From Heracleum sosnowskyi (Eukaryota; Streptophyta; Magnoliopsida; Apiales; Apiaceae), in NCBI GenBank assembly GCA_030848705.1, contig CM061236.1, forward strand, positions 56,625,481-56,689,480: DNA of 64,000 nt, read 5' to 3'. Numbering within the stretch: position 1 is the stretch's first letter; each line of letters begins with the position of its first letter. The translations under genes were made by a program, and so were the position numbers. Below are positions 32,700-42,751 of the stretch, in pieces. Under the pieces are notes generated by a model. It saw nothing but the letters and a program-made list of their open reading frames with translations. It made no database searches and was not told the DNA's origin.

Positions 32700-34445
32700 T
32701 TAAGAGAAATTTAGCATACCTAGCTCACTTACTAATCTTGAGAATGTGGATTCATCAAGTGGCTTGGTAAAGATGTCTGCAAGTTGTTGTTCACTTGGAA
32801 CAAAATGTAACTCCACAGTACCATTCATAACATGTTCTCTAATGAAATGGTACTTGATGTCAATGTGCTTGGTCCTTGAATGCTGCACTGGATTTTCAGT
32901 AATGGCAATGGCACTAGTGTTGTCACAGAAAATAGGAATTTTCTCAACTCTTATTCCATAATCAAGTAGTTGATTTTTCATCCATAAAATCTGTGCACAA
33001 CAACTTCCAGCTGCAATATACTCAGCCTCAGCTGTGGAGGTAGAAACTGAGTTTTGTTTCTTGCTGAACCATGAGACAAGCTTGTTTCCTAAGAATTGAC
33101 AGGTGCCTGTTGTGCTTTTCCTGTCAATTTTACATCCTGCAAAATCTGCATCTGAATAACCAATTAGTTCAAAGCCAGATTCTCTAGGATACCAAATGCC
33201 AAGGTTTGGTGTTCCTTTGAGATATCTGAAAATTCTTTTAATAGCAACTAAATGGGATTCCCTAGGATCAGCTTGAAATCTAGCACATAGACATGTAGCA
33301 AACATAATATCAGGTCTACTAGCTGTTAAATATAAAAGTGAGCCTACCATGCCTCTGTAACCTGAAATGTCCACAGATTTTTCCTTAGTATTCAATTCAA
33401 GTTTGGTGGCAGTAGGCATGGGAGTTTTGGCAGGAGAGCATTCCATTAAGTTAAACTTCTTTAATAAATCATGAATATATTTTGTTTGACTAATGAAAAT
33501 GCTTTCATTAACTTGCTTCACTTGAAGAACAAGAAAGTAAGTTAATTCTCCCATCATGCTCATTTCATATTTACTTTGCATAAGCTTGGCAAACTTTTGA
33601 CAAAGTTTCACATCTGTAGACCCAAAGATTATGTCATCTACATAAATTTGAACAAGTATAGTAGAGCCATTCACAACCCTGTGAAAAAGAGTTTTATCTA
33701 CATTACCTCTAGTGAAGTGATTCTCAAGGAGGAACTGTGAAAGTGTGTCATACCAGGCTCTAGGTGCTTGTTTCAAACCATAGAGTGCTTTGAGGAGGAA
33801 GTATACATATTCTGGAAAGTCATCATCTTCAAAACCAGGAGGTTGACTTACATACACCTCCTCTTCCAATTCCCCATTCAGAAAAGCACTCTTCACATCC
33901 ATTTGATAGACCTTGAAATTGGCATGGGCTGCATAGGCTAGGAAAATCCTTATTGCTTCTAGTCTTGCAACAGGAGCAAAGGTTTCATCAAAATCAATTC
34001 CTTCTTCCTGTGAATAGCCTTTTGCAATCAATCTAGCTTTGTTCCTTGTGACTATGCCATTTTCATCCATCTTGTTTCTGAACACCCATTTTGTGCCTAT
34101 GACACTCCTGTCCTTAGGCTTGGGCACCAGCTTCCAAACATTGTTCCTCTCAAATTGGTTTAGCTCCTCTTGCATGGCCAAAACCCAATCTGGATCTAGA
34201 AGTGCATCCTCAACTTTCTTTGGCTCATCTTGAGACAGAAAGCTACTATATAGACATTCTTCTTGAGTTGATCTTCTAGTCTGAACTTTTGAAGAAACAT
34301 CACCTGTAATAAGTTCAAAGGGATGATCTTTAGTCCATTTCCTTGAGGGAGGTAGATTTGCTCTTGAAGAGGTAGCTTCATGATCATGATTGCCTTGATT
34401 GGATATTTGTCCTTGAGAAACTCCCCCTGAGTTTGTTGTCCCCAA
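32700..34445 (-). CDS. Copia reverse transcriptase and RNase H of element D (581 aa)
   Basis: The RT begins near residue 84 (DPDWVLAMQEELN) and has KSAFLNG and the catalytic YVDD at 268-271. RNase H follows (YSDADFAGC, AEAEYIAAG, CDNTSAI, HIDIKYH, ADIFTKPLDE). It is in the same frame as the protease-integrase frame upstream (36071-34494), cut off only by an in-frame TAA at 34494-34496. The start at 34445 is simply the first ATG after that stop, not a natural start. It is close to the element A copy at 8726-10342. All catalytic residues I can identify are present. Confidence 0.92.
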   Translation of the reverse strand: MGTTNSGGVSQGQISNQGNHDHEATSSRANLPPSRKWTKDHPFELITGDVSSKVQTRRSTQEECLYSSFLSQDEPKKVEDALLDPDWVLAMQEELNQFERNNVWKLVPKPKDRSVIGTKWVFRNKMDENGIVTRNKARLIAKGYSQEEGIDFDETFAPVARLEAIRIFLAYAAHANFKVYQMDVKSAFLNGELEEEVYVSQPPGFEDDDFPEYVYFLLKALYGLKQAPRAWYDTLSQFLLENHFTRGNVDKTLFHRVVNGSTILVQIYVDDIIFGSTDVKLCQKFAKLMQSKYEMSMMGELTYFLVLQVKQVNESIFISQTKYIHDLLKKFNLMECSPAKTPMPTATKLELNTKEKSVDISGYRGMVGSLLYLTASRPDIMFATCLCARFQADPRESHLVAIKRIFRYLKGTPNLGIWYPRESGFELIGYSDADFAGCKIDRKSTTGTCQFLGNKLVSWFSKKQNSVSTSTAEAEYIAAGSCCAQILWMKNQLLDYGIRVEKIPIFCDNTSAIAITENPVQHSRTKHIDIKYHFIREHVMNGTVELHFVPSEQQLADIFTKPLDESTFSRLVSELGMLNFS

Positions 34446-34493
34446 TTGATCACTTCTAGAAGCATTTCTATGACTGTCAACGGTATGACCATT

Positions 34494-36071
34494 TTAGCTG
34501 TCAACGAAACGCTCATTTTGACTGTCAACGAATCCACCAACATGACTGTCAACGAAATGACCGTTTGGTCTGCTAGCAGCTATTCTTTTCAATCTTAATG
34601 TAGCAATTTCATCTTCACTGCTGCTTTCATCTGTGCTAGATACAAAAACTTTAGGCTGTTTCTCAGTAGCCTTAACATGATTCACTTGATCTCCTTCCTC
34701 ATTTTCAAAAGAAAGACTTTCATGGAAACCTTCATCACAGAGACCTTGAATTTTGAGATCATCAAAAACAACATGTATAGATTCCATAACAATGTTGGTT
34801 CTGAGATTATAGACTCTGTAAGCTTTCCCTGCTGCATATCCCACAAATATTGCTTCATCTGCCTTTGCTTCAAATTTTCCCAAATGCTCAGCTTGATTTC
34901 TCAGAACAAAGCACTTGCATCCAAAGACATGAAGAAAATCCAATAGTGGCTTCTTTCTTTTGAGTAGCTGATAAGGGGTCATTCCTTTGGCCTGATTAAT
35001 CAAAGAAATATTTTGAGTGAAGCAAGCTGTATTAACTGCCTCAGCCCAAAAATAAGTTGGTAACTTTGATTCATCTAGCATTGTCCTTGCAGCTTCAATA
35101 AGTGTTCTGTTTTTCCTTTCAACTACACCATTTTTCTGTGGTGTCCTTGCTGCTGAAAACTCATGCAAAATACCATTTTCTTCACAGAACACCTTCATGC
35201 TTGAATTCTTGAATTCTGTCCCATTGTCACTCCTAATCCTTCTTACTTTCAAGTCAGGATGATTGTTTACCATCTTGATGTGATTGATAATGATTTCACT
35301 TGCCTCATCTTTGGAGTGCAAAAAGAAAGTCCATGTAAATCTAGAAAAATCATCAACAATCACAAGACAATATTTCTTCTTTGAAATAGACATGACATTT
35401 ACAGGGCCAAACAAATCCATATGAAGCAACTCAAGCTGATGGACAATTGATGACTCTGTCTTGCTTTTGAATGATGCCTTCTTTTGTTTCCCTTTTTGAC
35501 AGGCATCACACAAACCATCCTTGGAAAACTCCACTTGTGGAATTCCTCTAGCAAGATCTTTCCTCACCAAATCATTCATAACTTTGAAATTCAGATGAGA
35601 CAGTTTCTTGTGCCATAGCCAACTTTCATCCTTGCTTGCCTTGCTGAAAAGACAAGTGATGGTGTCTGGACTTGTGCTACTAAAGTCAGCAATGTACACA
35701 TTCCCTCTTCTGAATCCAGTCATTACCACATTGTTGTTTCCTCCTTTAGAAACAACACAGGCTTCTTTAGAAAAAGTAACTAAAAATCCTTTGTCACAAA
35801 GTTGGCTGATACTAAGCAAATTGTGCTTAAGACCATCCACCAATGCAACCTCATCTATGATGACATTCTCTTTTGAAATCAAGCCATATCCCTTAGTGTA
35901 GCATTTGCTGTCATCTCCAAAAGCAATACAAGGGCCAGCTCTTTCCTGAAACTCTGTGAGCAGGGTAGAATCACCAGTCATGTGTCTTGAACAACCACTA
36001 TCCAAGTACCAAAGATTCCTTTTGTCTCCCTGCACACAATAAAACCAAATCAAGTTGATTTTGGTACCCAA
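34494..36071 (-). CDS. Copia protease and integrase of element D (525 aa)
   Basis: The frame codes an aspartic protease with YLDSGCSRHMTG (Asp at residue 24) and the GAG_pre-integrase segment (SWLWHKKLSHLNF; C-x2-C of LCDACQKG). The integrase core follows (LLHMDLFGPV, RSDNGTEFKN, AARTPQKNGVVERKNRTL), then the integrase C-terminal block (FGCKCFVLRN). Domain order PR-INT before RT is the Copia order. Near the end the DNA motif of this family is translated three times as FVDS. The frame stops at TAA 34494-34496 and RT continues in phase. The start overlaps the end of the gag frame in the -1 frame; a TGTGTGCAGGG sequence at the junction looks like a splice acceptor. Confidence 0.92.
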   Translation of the reverse strand: MGTKINLIWFYCVQGDKRNLWYLDSGCSRHMTGDSTLLTEFQERAGPCIAFGDDSKCYTKGYGLISKENVIIDEVALVDGLKHNLLSISQLCDKGFLVTFSKEACVVSKGGNNNVVMTGFRRGNVYIADFSSTSPDTITCLFSKASKDESWLWHKKLSHLNFKVMNDLVRKDLARGIPQVEFSKDGLCDACQKGKQKKASFKSKTESSIVHQLELLHMDLFGPVNVMSISKKKYCLVIVDDFSRFTWTFFLHSKDEASEIIINHIKMVNNHPDLKVRRIRSDNGTEFKNSSMKVFCEENGILHEFSAARTPQKNGVVERKNRTLIEAARTMLDESKLPTYFWAEAVNTACFTQNISLINQAKGMTPYQLLKRKKPLLDFLHVFGCKCFVLRNQAEHLGKFEAKADEAIFVGYAAGKAYRVYNLRTNIVMESIHVVFDDLKIQGLCDEGFHESLSFENEEGDQVNHVKATEKQPKVFVSSTDESSSEDEIATLRLKRIAASRPNGHFVDSHVGGFVDSQNERFVDS

Positions 36072-38519
36072 GTTTCCTTGGGTCCTGTTTTGTTAGCCTT
36101 TGCTTTTCCTTTTATATCATTTTGCACCTTGGGCTCAGATTGATTTAAATCAATCTTTATCCTTGGTGTTGATTTCTGAGGGTTGCTTACATTTTCATTC
36201 ACAGCATGCATAGTTGGAGGAACAAACATGTTATTCATATTCCATGGCATTTGTGGCACATTAAACATATTCATGTATGGATTAGGCACAAATGGCATGC
36301 TGGCATATGGATTTTGAAATTGTGCATATGGAGCAAACATGTTAGGCATAATAGGCATTGTAGGCATAGAACCATTCATAGCAGGCTTAGACATTTTCAC
36401 TTTGGCAGTCTTCTTAACAGATTTGCAGTTAGTAGATAAATGACTAACACTTCCATAATTAACACATATCTTTCTAGGAGCATATTTATCAGGTGTGTAA
36501 TTGTTGTGTTTGTTAATCCCTACTTTGCCATTCCTGTTATTCTTTTTATTTCCCTTAGCCTCAACTTGAACATTCTCTAACTTATCTTTCAATTGCTTGT
36601 TGGACAAGTGACCTACATTAGCTCTCTCAACAGGCTTCTCAACTTTCTTTGATTTACTAGACTCACCTTGAACAAAGTTCTTGGTGACAGGACCATACTT
36701 ATTATTAAGTCTAGTGAGTTCATCTTTTCTTTTCTTTGTCAACGAAACAACCTGATCGGTTGATGGTTCATCTGTCAACGAAACATTGCATTCCGTTGAC
36801 ATATCAACCTTCAACAAATGATCAATGTTGTTTGTTGACTCTGTTTCTGATTCTAAGGTTTCACCAACATACCCTAGCTTCTCTTTGTTCTTTTTCCATG
36901 ATTGTTCACAGAAAGATTCCATACCTTGAACATTAATGATGTTGGTAGCAACATTCCTGGCATCTTTCCATTTAGCAATCACATTTTGTTCTATTTCAAG
37001 TTGTGCCTTAAGAATTTCTTCCCTTTCTAACACGTTCTCAAGTTCCTTCTTAGCGTCCCTACTTACACACCTCATTTTCTCAAAATCAATGAGTTGTGCT
37101 TCTAACATTGCATTCCTATCACTTAAGAGCAAATTAGTCTCTTTTATTCTTGAATTCTCTTTGGTAAGTGATTTAAGAGTAACACGCAAATTATATAATA
37201 CAGTAGACATTTCATTTACTGCACTATCGCATTCCTCTTTAGAAAGCTCAGAAAAATTAGTAATTGTTACCTGGTTGCTTGAGGAGCTTTCTTCCTGCTC
37301 ATGATTGTTAGCCATAAGAGCCAAGTTGACATATTCAACATCATCATCAGAATCTTCACCATTACCAGCCCAATCATACTCCTGAGACATGAAAGCCTTT
37401 TCTTTTTGCTTGAGAAGTTCAAAGTGTTTCTTTTTATAATCAACAGTCTCAAATTTCCTGTTGCCCTTCTCAACCTTGGGCTTTCTGCAGTCTCCAGCAA
37501 AGTGACCAAGCATTCCACAATTGAAACATTTAGATTTAGACTTTTCAATCCAGTTATTTTTTCTGGGTTGAAAGTCTCTCCTTGCTGGCCTTGCTTCTGA
37601 GTTTCTCTTGAACTTGAACTTAGAGAATTTTCTTGACAGAAAAGCAATGTGTTCATCAATTTCATCTAAGTCATCCAAGTTGGCTGGTTCTGGTTCTTCT
37701 TCTTCTGTCATCTTGCCTTTACCCTTGCTAACATCACTTCTACAACTAGCTCGACTAGTTGTGGCCTTTGCAGCTTCTTCATTGTCATTTTCCAGTTGGT
37801 TCACAGATGCAATCAATGCAATGGATCCACCTTTCTTCTGTACCTTTTCAATTTCTTCATCTTGCTCCATTTCCAACTCATATGTCTTCAAGGTTCCATA
37901 AAGCCTTTCAAGAGTGTAGTCTTTGTACTCTTGAGTGTTTCTGAGAGAAACAGTCATAGGCTTCCATTCTTTTGGAAGAGCTCTGAGAAATTTAAGGTTT
38001 GAATCCTTGGTTTGATAGATCCTCCCATACAGCTTTAATCCATTCAAAAGCTTCTAAAACCTACTAAACGTGTCATTTAGGGTTTCACCAGCTTTAAAAT
38101 GAAAATGCTCATTTTGTTGTATAAGGAGTTGCATTTTATTTTCCCTAACTTGCTCAGTTCCTTCACAGAGAGTTCTAACAGTGTCCCATACTTCTTTGGA
38201 GGTTGTACAGTTGATGACATTGTCAAACATCTCTTGCTCCAAACCATTAAACAGAATTCATGGTTCTTTTATCTTTATGGACTTCTACGACATCTTCAAT
38301 AGTCCATTCTGAGACAAGTTTTGGAATTTCCACATCAGGAGCATCATCTGGCAGTCCAACTCTAGATGCAAACTTCATGGGAACGTGTGGACCTTTCTCA
38401 ATGCAGTCTACATATCTTTCATCCATAGACATGAGATGTAAATGCATCTTTACTTTCCAGTGAAAGTAATTGTCCTTATCAAGAACTGGTATCTTTACTC
38501 CTGCATCCTTCTTCACCAT
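36050..38519 (-). pseudogene. gag: Gag of element D (frameshift and stop near the N-terminus)
   Basis: The first part (38519-38247, MVKKDAGVKIPVLDKDNYFHWKVKM) is the N-terminal DUF4219/UBN2-type Copia gag. A frameshift near 38245 leads to 38242-38054 (NCTTSKEVWDTV, GTEQVRENKMQLL), and a TAG at 38054-38056 separates it from the long frame 38047-36050 (665 aa). The latter holds the rest of the UBN2 domain and a CCHC knuckle (CFNCGMLGHFAGDC, about residue 173-186). It also has a Lys/Glu-rich coiled-coil-like middle and a second degenerate knuckle (CVNYGSVSHLSTNC), where the second Cys is Tyr. It ends in WVPKST and TGA. The DNA motif of the family occurs three times at 36739-36799, read as VSLT and MSTE. 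Such long gags are typical for Sireviruses. Confidence 0.88.
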
Positions 38520-38568
38520 GGTTACTGTTTTGGTCTTGATCTTTAAACTTCTTGTATGTTAGAAGCTT

Positions 38569-38580
38569 GCTCTGATACCA
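38569..38580 (-). other. Primer-binding site of element D
   Basis: The minus strand reads TGGTATCAGAGC two bases inside the 5' LTR, matching initiator tRNA-Met. Confidence 0.92.
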
Positions 38581-38582
38581 AT

Positions 38583-39592
38583 TGTTAATCCCAAATGACC
38601 TAACAGAATTGTAGAAGGGGGGGTTGAATACAATTCTTGATATTTCTTAAACTTAAAAACAACTTACAAATAAAACTGAACTTAAAGTAAAAATCACAAG
38701 CACATAAATAATTTCAGTTGGATTGTTTGATGATCCAACTGAAGTGATTTTTATTGCGGAAATAATCTGTGAAACAAAATGTACACAGCTGCTCAGTTAC
38801 AAGAATGTAGAGAAGTATGCTCTCAAATATAGCTAATACAATCTATTTGTTTTTCTTCTCTTACTCTTATTTTAACTGCTACACTTGGTTATATATATTC
38901 CCAAGTTTACAAAGCTATTTTTGGCTACACTAAAGGTAACCTCCAATAGTTTGCTTTTCATCCCTTTGTCCAGTGGTCCTTGGAGATCCTTGCTTTTGTC
39001 TTCATGCTTATTATGATCACTCCCAAGAGCCCAATTGGAAACTGGGATGTTTCCTTATTCCCCATGTCCATTTTAATGGTTTCCAATGCAAAGTACACTT
39101 CCACATCACCTTTAGATATGTTCAGTAAACTGTCACTATCACTTTGTCAACTATTCAGAAAAGCAATAATGATTCGTTGATAGCAGGGAGATGTGTTTCG
39201 TTGATAGCTTTATTCTCCATTTCGTTGATGAGTAAACTTCATTTCGTTGATGAGTAAACTTCATTCCGTTGACAGAGTAATCTTCATTCCGTTGACATGT
39301 CTTCACTTAGGCAAAATTACAAGGCACAAGATATTTACAATTAACCAACCTATTTTGCGTATCTAGCATTTAGTCAACATGACTTAGAAAACCTATCTAA
39401 TACATACAACAAAATGCATATCAAACTGTGAAGTATTGTACAGTGCAATTGCTACATCACTCATTTCGTTGATGAGCTTCCTGTCAACGGAATGCTGCAA
39501 AGCATGCCATTTCGTTGACAGCTACAAAATGACTTTACACAAATTCTACTAAGTGTTTTATGTTTATCATCAAGAACAACATATTCCTAACA
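38583..39592 (-). repeat. 5' LTR of element D
   Basis: This 1010-bp copy matches 12627-13646 with about nine substitutions and lacks a 10-bp duplication (AAGTACACTA) present in the other. TSD CAATG follows at 39593-39597. Confidence 0.93.
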
Positions 39593-39597
39593 CAATG

Positions 39598-42516
39598 GAT
39601 GTAGATCCAGAGCCCTCAGTGGCCATTCCAGACCATGAGATTGCAAACCCACAATCTCTAACCACGGTCGAAGAGCCTTTGGAAGTGCCAAATGAAAACA
39701 TAAACGAACCTCCTTCCCCTCCTATACCCAATATTCAGACATCCGTGAGTGTAGAGGGAGATAGTGCCATAGCAGCACCACATAAGGAGATACACCCTTC
39801 AACAACAGCTCTGCCTTCCTCTAAAAGGAGAAGAATAGAAACCGAGGCAACTGTTGATACTTTATTTCAAACTTCCAAAGGGCCCTTTATTGATTTTTCT
39901 GATGCTGATTGGGCTACATTAACTAAAGCAATATCTGAACCAATAGCTCAATCTAGCAAGGAGGAATTGACAGAAGCAACTGGTATTCCGACCATATTAC
40001 GGTCAGGTTTACTGGTTGAAGGTTCTAAGAACCAAGTGTCTTCACAGACGTCGAGAGAAGGCTTTGACCTAAATGCACAATCTAAAGGGTCATTGTCTAC
40101 CTCCCCAGATGGAACATATCTGGATCATGCGGGTAAAGGGTCTAACGTAGGTGTAGATCGGCAACTCGGTGATAACGAATCAATTCACATTGAGGAGTTA
40201 ACTGAGGTAAAGTCTTCACAGACTATTGGGGAAGTTTCAGGATCTCTGCTGTTAATAGAGCCTGATTCTAGCCTCCTAGAGATTCAAACTCTAGATCCTA
40301 CAAAGGATACATCATCTACGGATGATCAGCAACTTGGTTTAACCAAGGACGGGGACTTGCGAAGCCCCATTGCACCACCGGTGACCTCCTTAAGGATGGC
40401 TATGGTGTTTTCTTCTGCAGGTACAACTAGCACTAAGGGATTGAGTGAAACACCAACACTTACACCTGGCTTGAGTGGGAAAGGAAAAATGAGTGAAACA
40501 CCGGCAGAAACGTTGAGTGTACACCCAGAGCCAAATGTGAGGAGTGACACCCTAACCCTTTCAAATATTGATGATTTGCTACGATCTACAGAAAGAGAGG
40601 TACATGTTCAATCCTCGCTCAAGGAGATGACAGTTCATGATCTACAAGGAAATCCTTTATACAAGGTTCCACTGCGACCTTCCTTTGACCAAGGGATCTC
40701 CTATAGTCAAGACAATGCTTCTTTAAAGTCTATTCAAGAGAAGGTTGACTTGGCTGCAGCTGATTCCAGAAGAACTTTCAGGGTCATTGGCAGTGCATCT
40801 GGCACTATAACAGGTACGAAGCATGCAGTGGACTCCTTGAAGAAGGAAGCTATGGAAGAACTAATCGAATTGAGGACGGACGTTAAGGAGCTGAAAGATG
40901 GTTTCATGAATGAGGTGTATTCTCTGACTCAAGGGCAAGAAGCTTTGAAGGAAGACGTTCTGGTTATCCGGGATGGTCAAGCTCGGGTAAAAGATGCAAT
41001 GAACACCCTTTCAAGAGTGGAGTCTAAGCTAAACAAGAGATTGGATCACATTGAAAAGACTACCAACTCAAGATTGGATGACATTGACATGAAGATAGCT
41101 TCTATGCATGAAATGAACAAGGAGATTGCGGAGTTCATGGAGAATCAAGGCGACGGAGTACAGTCTATATGGAATATGTTGAGGAACCAACAACCCGGAC
41201 CTTCAAATCAACAACCTGGTCCTTCTACTACCTTTTACAATGAGGATAACTACATCGATGATTCCTCAACTAAGGGGGAGAAAGTTGGAGAAGGGGAGAC
41301 ACGTGAAGGATGGAAAACATCTGGATGGGGAGTTTGGGAAACCAATGAAGCTATTCCAGTTAGACAGTACTGGATTGAAGACATTGTGCAAGAAGAAGAG
41401 AGTGAGGAGGAATTTGAGATCATGCAAGAGCAACCAATTCAGGAGGAGCATGAGCCATATTATCCAGAGCCAATAGAACATCCTATCTTGGATGATGATA
41501 TGGAAGAAGAAGCAAATTCTCTATCACTGGAAGAAGAAGCTGCCTTGGAGATGGTAAAAGCTGACAGAGCTGCAATAGATGCCAGGCAAGCTGAGAGAGA
41601 GAGACAACAAGCAGTTCTAAGGAGTGAGAAGCTTAAAAGATTCAAGATGTATGCTGAAGTGAGGAAGAAGAAGATGATGGATTTAGCACAGAAGCAAGGT
41701 ATTGACTGGGAGATGGCTTACAAAACCTTTTGTGGAGTTGAAGACGGTTTAGAAGTCAACGACAATGCGGAGGTGGAAGTCATAATTCAGGACATAATAA
41801 GTGCAAATCCTGATGATCATACTTACTTCACTGCATTGAGAAATACTGTGATCTTTCTGAAAGCTGGGGTTAAAGCACACGGTGCCTGGAACATATTGAT
41901 CAACTTTCTTGAGAAAGGTACCTTTGTGATTTCCACTAAGTTTTTTGAACAGAGAACATACACAGAACTTCAGGTAATGCTCATCAAGATTCCGAGGACT
42001 ACAAGACTAAATGAACTGCTCCGTGAGCATGTTAAAGAGATCTTGATGAAAGTCGGTCCAGAGATTACTGAAGATCCTCCAATGGTTAGATTCATGACGA
42101 ATGACTTGTTCAGAATCTGCTATTTGACTGAGGACAAACTGAGAGACTATCCAAGCAACTATCTAATCTCAGTTGAGAAGTATCTTAGATCCACTGGATT
42201 CACATCAACGGAGAAGGACAAAGTAGCCGACACTCTACAAAGATTTCTAATGGAGAATGTTCCTTATTATAGGAAGAGAGTGGAAAAAGGATTGGAAGTG
42301 CGTACCAGACTACCAAACATGCCAAAGCTAAGCAAGAAAGATGTTAACATTGCATGGTTGTGGGCTGGAGTGGGTCAAGAGGTTGAATATATTGGAAGAC
42401 ACATCCAAGGAGAAATCCTTAAACCTGGAGATTCATTGCACTATCCATCAGTGATTGATTATCATGCTGCTAACTCCAATCCAATGATTGAAGAAGGTGA
42501 GATCGAAATGGACTGA
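39598..42516 (+). CDS. ORF3 of element A, 3' part (about 972 codons)
   Basis: This is the continuation of the frame at 11751-12626 after element D; the apparent start at 39553 lies in the D LTR and is artificial. The region begins with a Pro/Ser/Thr/Glu-rich acidic linker. A long coiled-coil region follows (about 40840-41170; LKKEAMEELIELRTDVKELK, then repeated SRVESKLNKRLDHIEK-like heptads) and a duplicated NQQPGPS. Next are an acidic stretch, a very charged helix (41540-41680; AERERQQAVLRSEKLKRFKM) and a C-terminal domain to residue 972. No signal peptide or transmembrane segment is seen. The layout matches D ORF3: N-domain, disordered linker, coiled coil, C-domain. The stop at 42516 lies 220 bp before the PPT. 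The function is unknown. Confidence 0.8.
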   Translation, partial: DVDPEPSVAIPDHEIANPQSLTTVEEPLEVPNENINEPPSPPIPNIQTSVSVEGDSAIAAPHKEIHPSTTALPSSKRRRIETEATVDTLFQTSKGPFIDFSDADWATLTKAISEPIAQSSKEELTEATGIPTILRSGLLVEGSKNQVSSQTSREGFDLNAQSKGSLSTSPDGTYLDHAGKGSNVGVDRQLGDNESIHIEELTEVKSSQTIGEVSGSLLLIEPDSSLLEIQTLDPTKDTSSTDDQQLGLTKDGDLRSPIAPPVTSLRMAMVFSSAGTTSTKGLSETPTLTPGLSGKGKMSETPAETLSVHPEPNVRSDTLTLSNIDDLLRSTEREVHVQSSLKEMTVHDLQGNPLYKVPLRPSFDQGISYSQDNASLKSIQEKVDLAAADSRRTFRVIGSASGTITGTKHAVDSLKKEAMEELIELRTDVKELKDGFMNEVYSLTQGQEALKEDVLVIRDGQARVKDAMNTLSRVESKLNKRLDHIEKTTNSRLDDIDMKIASMHEMNKEIAEFMENQGDGVQSIWNMLRNQQPGPSNQQPGPSTTFYNEDNYIDDSSTKGEKVGEGETREGWKTSGWGVWETNEAIPVRQYWIEDIVQEEESEEEFEIMQEQPIQEEHEPYYPEPIEHPILDDDMEEEANSLSLEEEAALEMVKADRAAIDARQAERERQQAVLRSEKLKRFKMYAEVRKKKMMDLAQKQGIDWEMAYKTFCGVEDGLEVNDNAEVEVIIQDIISANPDDHTYFTALRNTVIFLKAGVKAHGAWNILINFLEKGTFVISTKFFEQRTYTELQVMLIKIPRTTRLNELLREHVKEILMKVGPEITEDPPMVRFMTNDLFRICYLTEDKLRDYPSNYLISVEKYLRSTGFTSTEKDKVADTLQRFLMENVPYYRKRVEKGLEVRTRLPNMPKLSKKDVNIAWLWAGVGQEVEYIGRHIQGEILKPGDSLHYPSVIDYHAANSNPMIEEGEIEMD

Positions 42517-42737
42517 ACAACATAAGCAAAGAACAAAAGAACTATCAGCTCAGACTAGAGGAGCAACTTCAATGTATAAAGTTTTATTGTTTTTAGATTT
42601 ATGAAATCTGGAAATGTATATATATCTGATCCAGAATGCATTTAATATTATTAAGCTGTCTTACTTTAATTAGTTTAATGTTTTCTTAGTTAGTTGAGTT
42701 ATCCTCGAAGTATTTGCTTGTCGAACTCTATCCAATC

Positions 42738-42751
42738 AAATAGGGGGAGAT
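42738..42751 (+). other. Polypurine tract of element A
   Basis: AAATAGGGGGAGAT directly precedes the 3' LTR start TGTAAATC. The 220 bp between ORF3 and the tract hold nothing else that I recognise. Confidence 0.85.

Larger units (their letters stand above)
12627..39592 (-). mobile_element. Element D: nearly complete Sirevirus-like Copia, nested in A
   Basis: Two LTRs of about 1.0 kb (12627-13646 and 38583-39592) flank, on the minus strand, PBS, gag, protease-integrase, RT-RNase H, a large third ORF and a PPT. The TSD is CAATG on both sides. Without the nested Gypsy element E (15984-29818 plus its 5-bp TSD) D is about 13.1 kb. The LTRs differ by roughly nine substitutions and one 10-bp indel by eye, so the insertion is fairly recent. 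Coding breaks are few: a frameshift and a stop in gag, one stop in pol, and one stop in ORF3. Confidence 0.92.

Noticed and set aside
32746..37944. Several 60-120-aa plus-strand frames
   Set aside because: They are antisense shadows of the gag-pol frames of element D.
38569..38580. tRNA gene suggested by tRNA-like sequence (also 20562 and 56674)
   Set aside because: Only the 12-base primer-binding complement is present; there is no cloverleaf.
39553..39597. Upstream start (MFYVYHQ...) of the 987-aa frame
   Set aside because: These codons lie in the LTR and TSD of element D. The true frame comes from 12626 on the other side of the insertion.
11751..42516. ORF3 of A and D as host genes or as envelope glycoproteins
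   Set aside because: Position between RNase H and PPT, and the shared layout in two elements, make them element genes. No signal peptide or clear membrane anchor supports an envelope.
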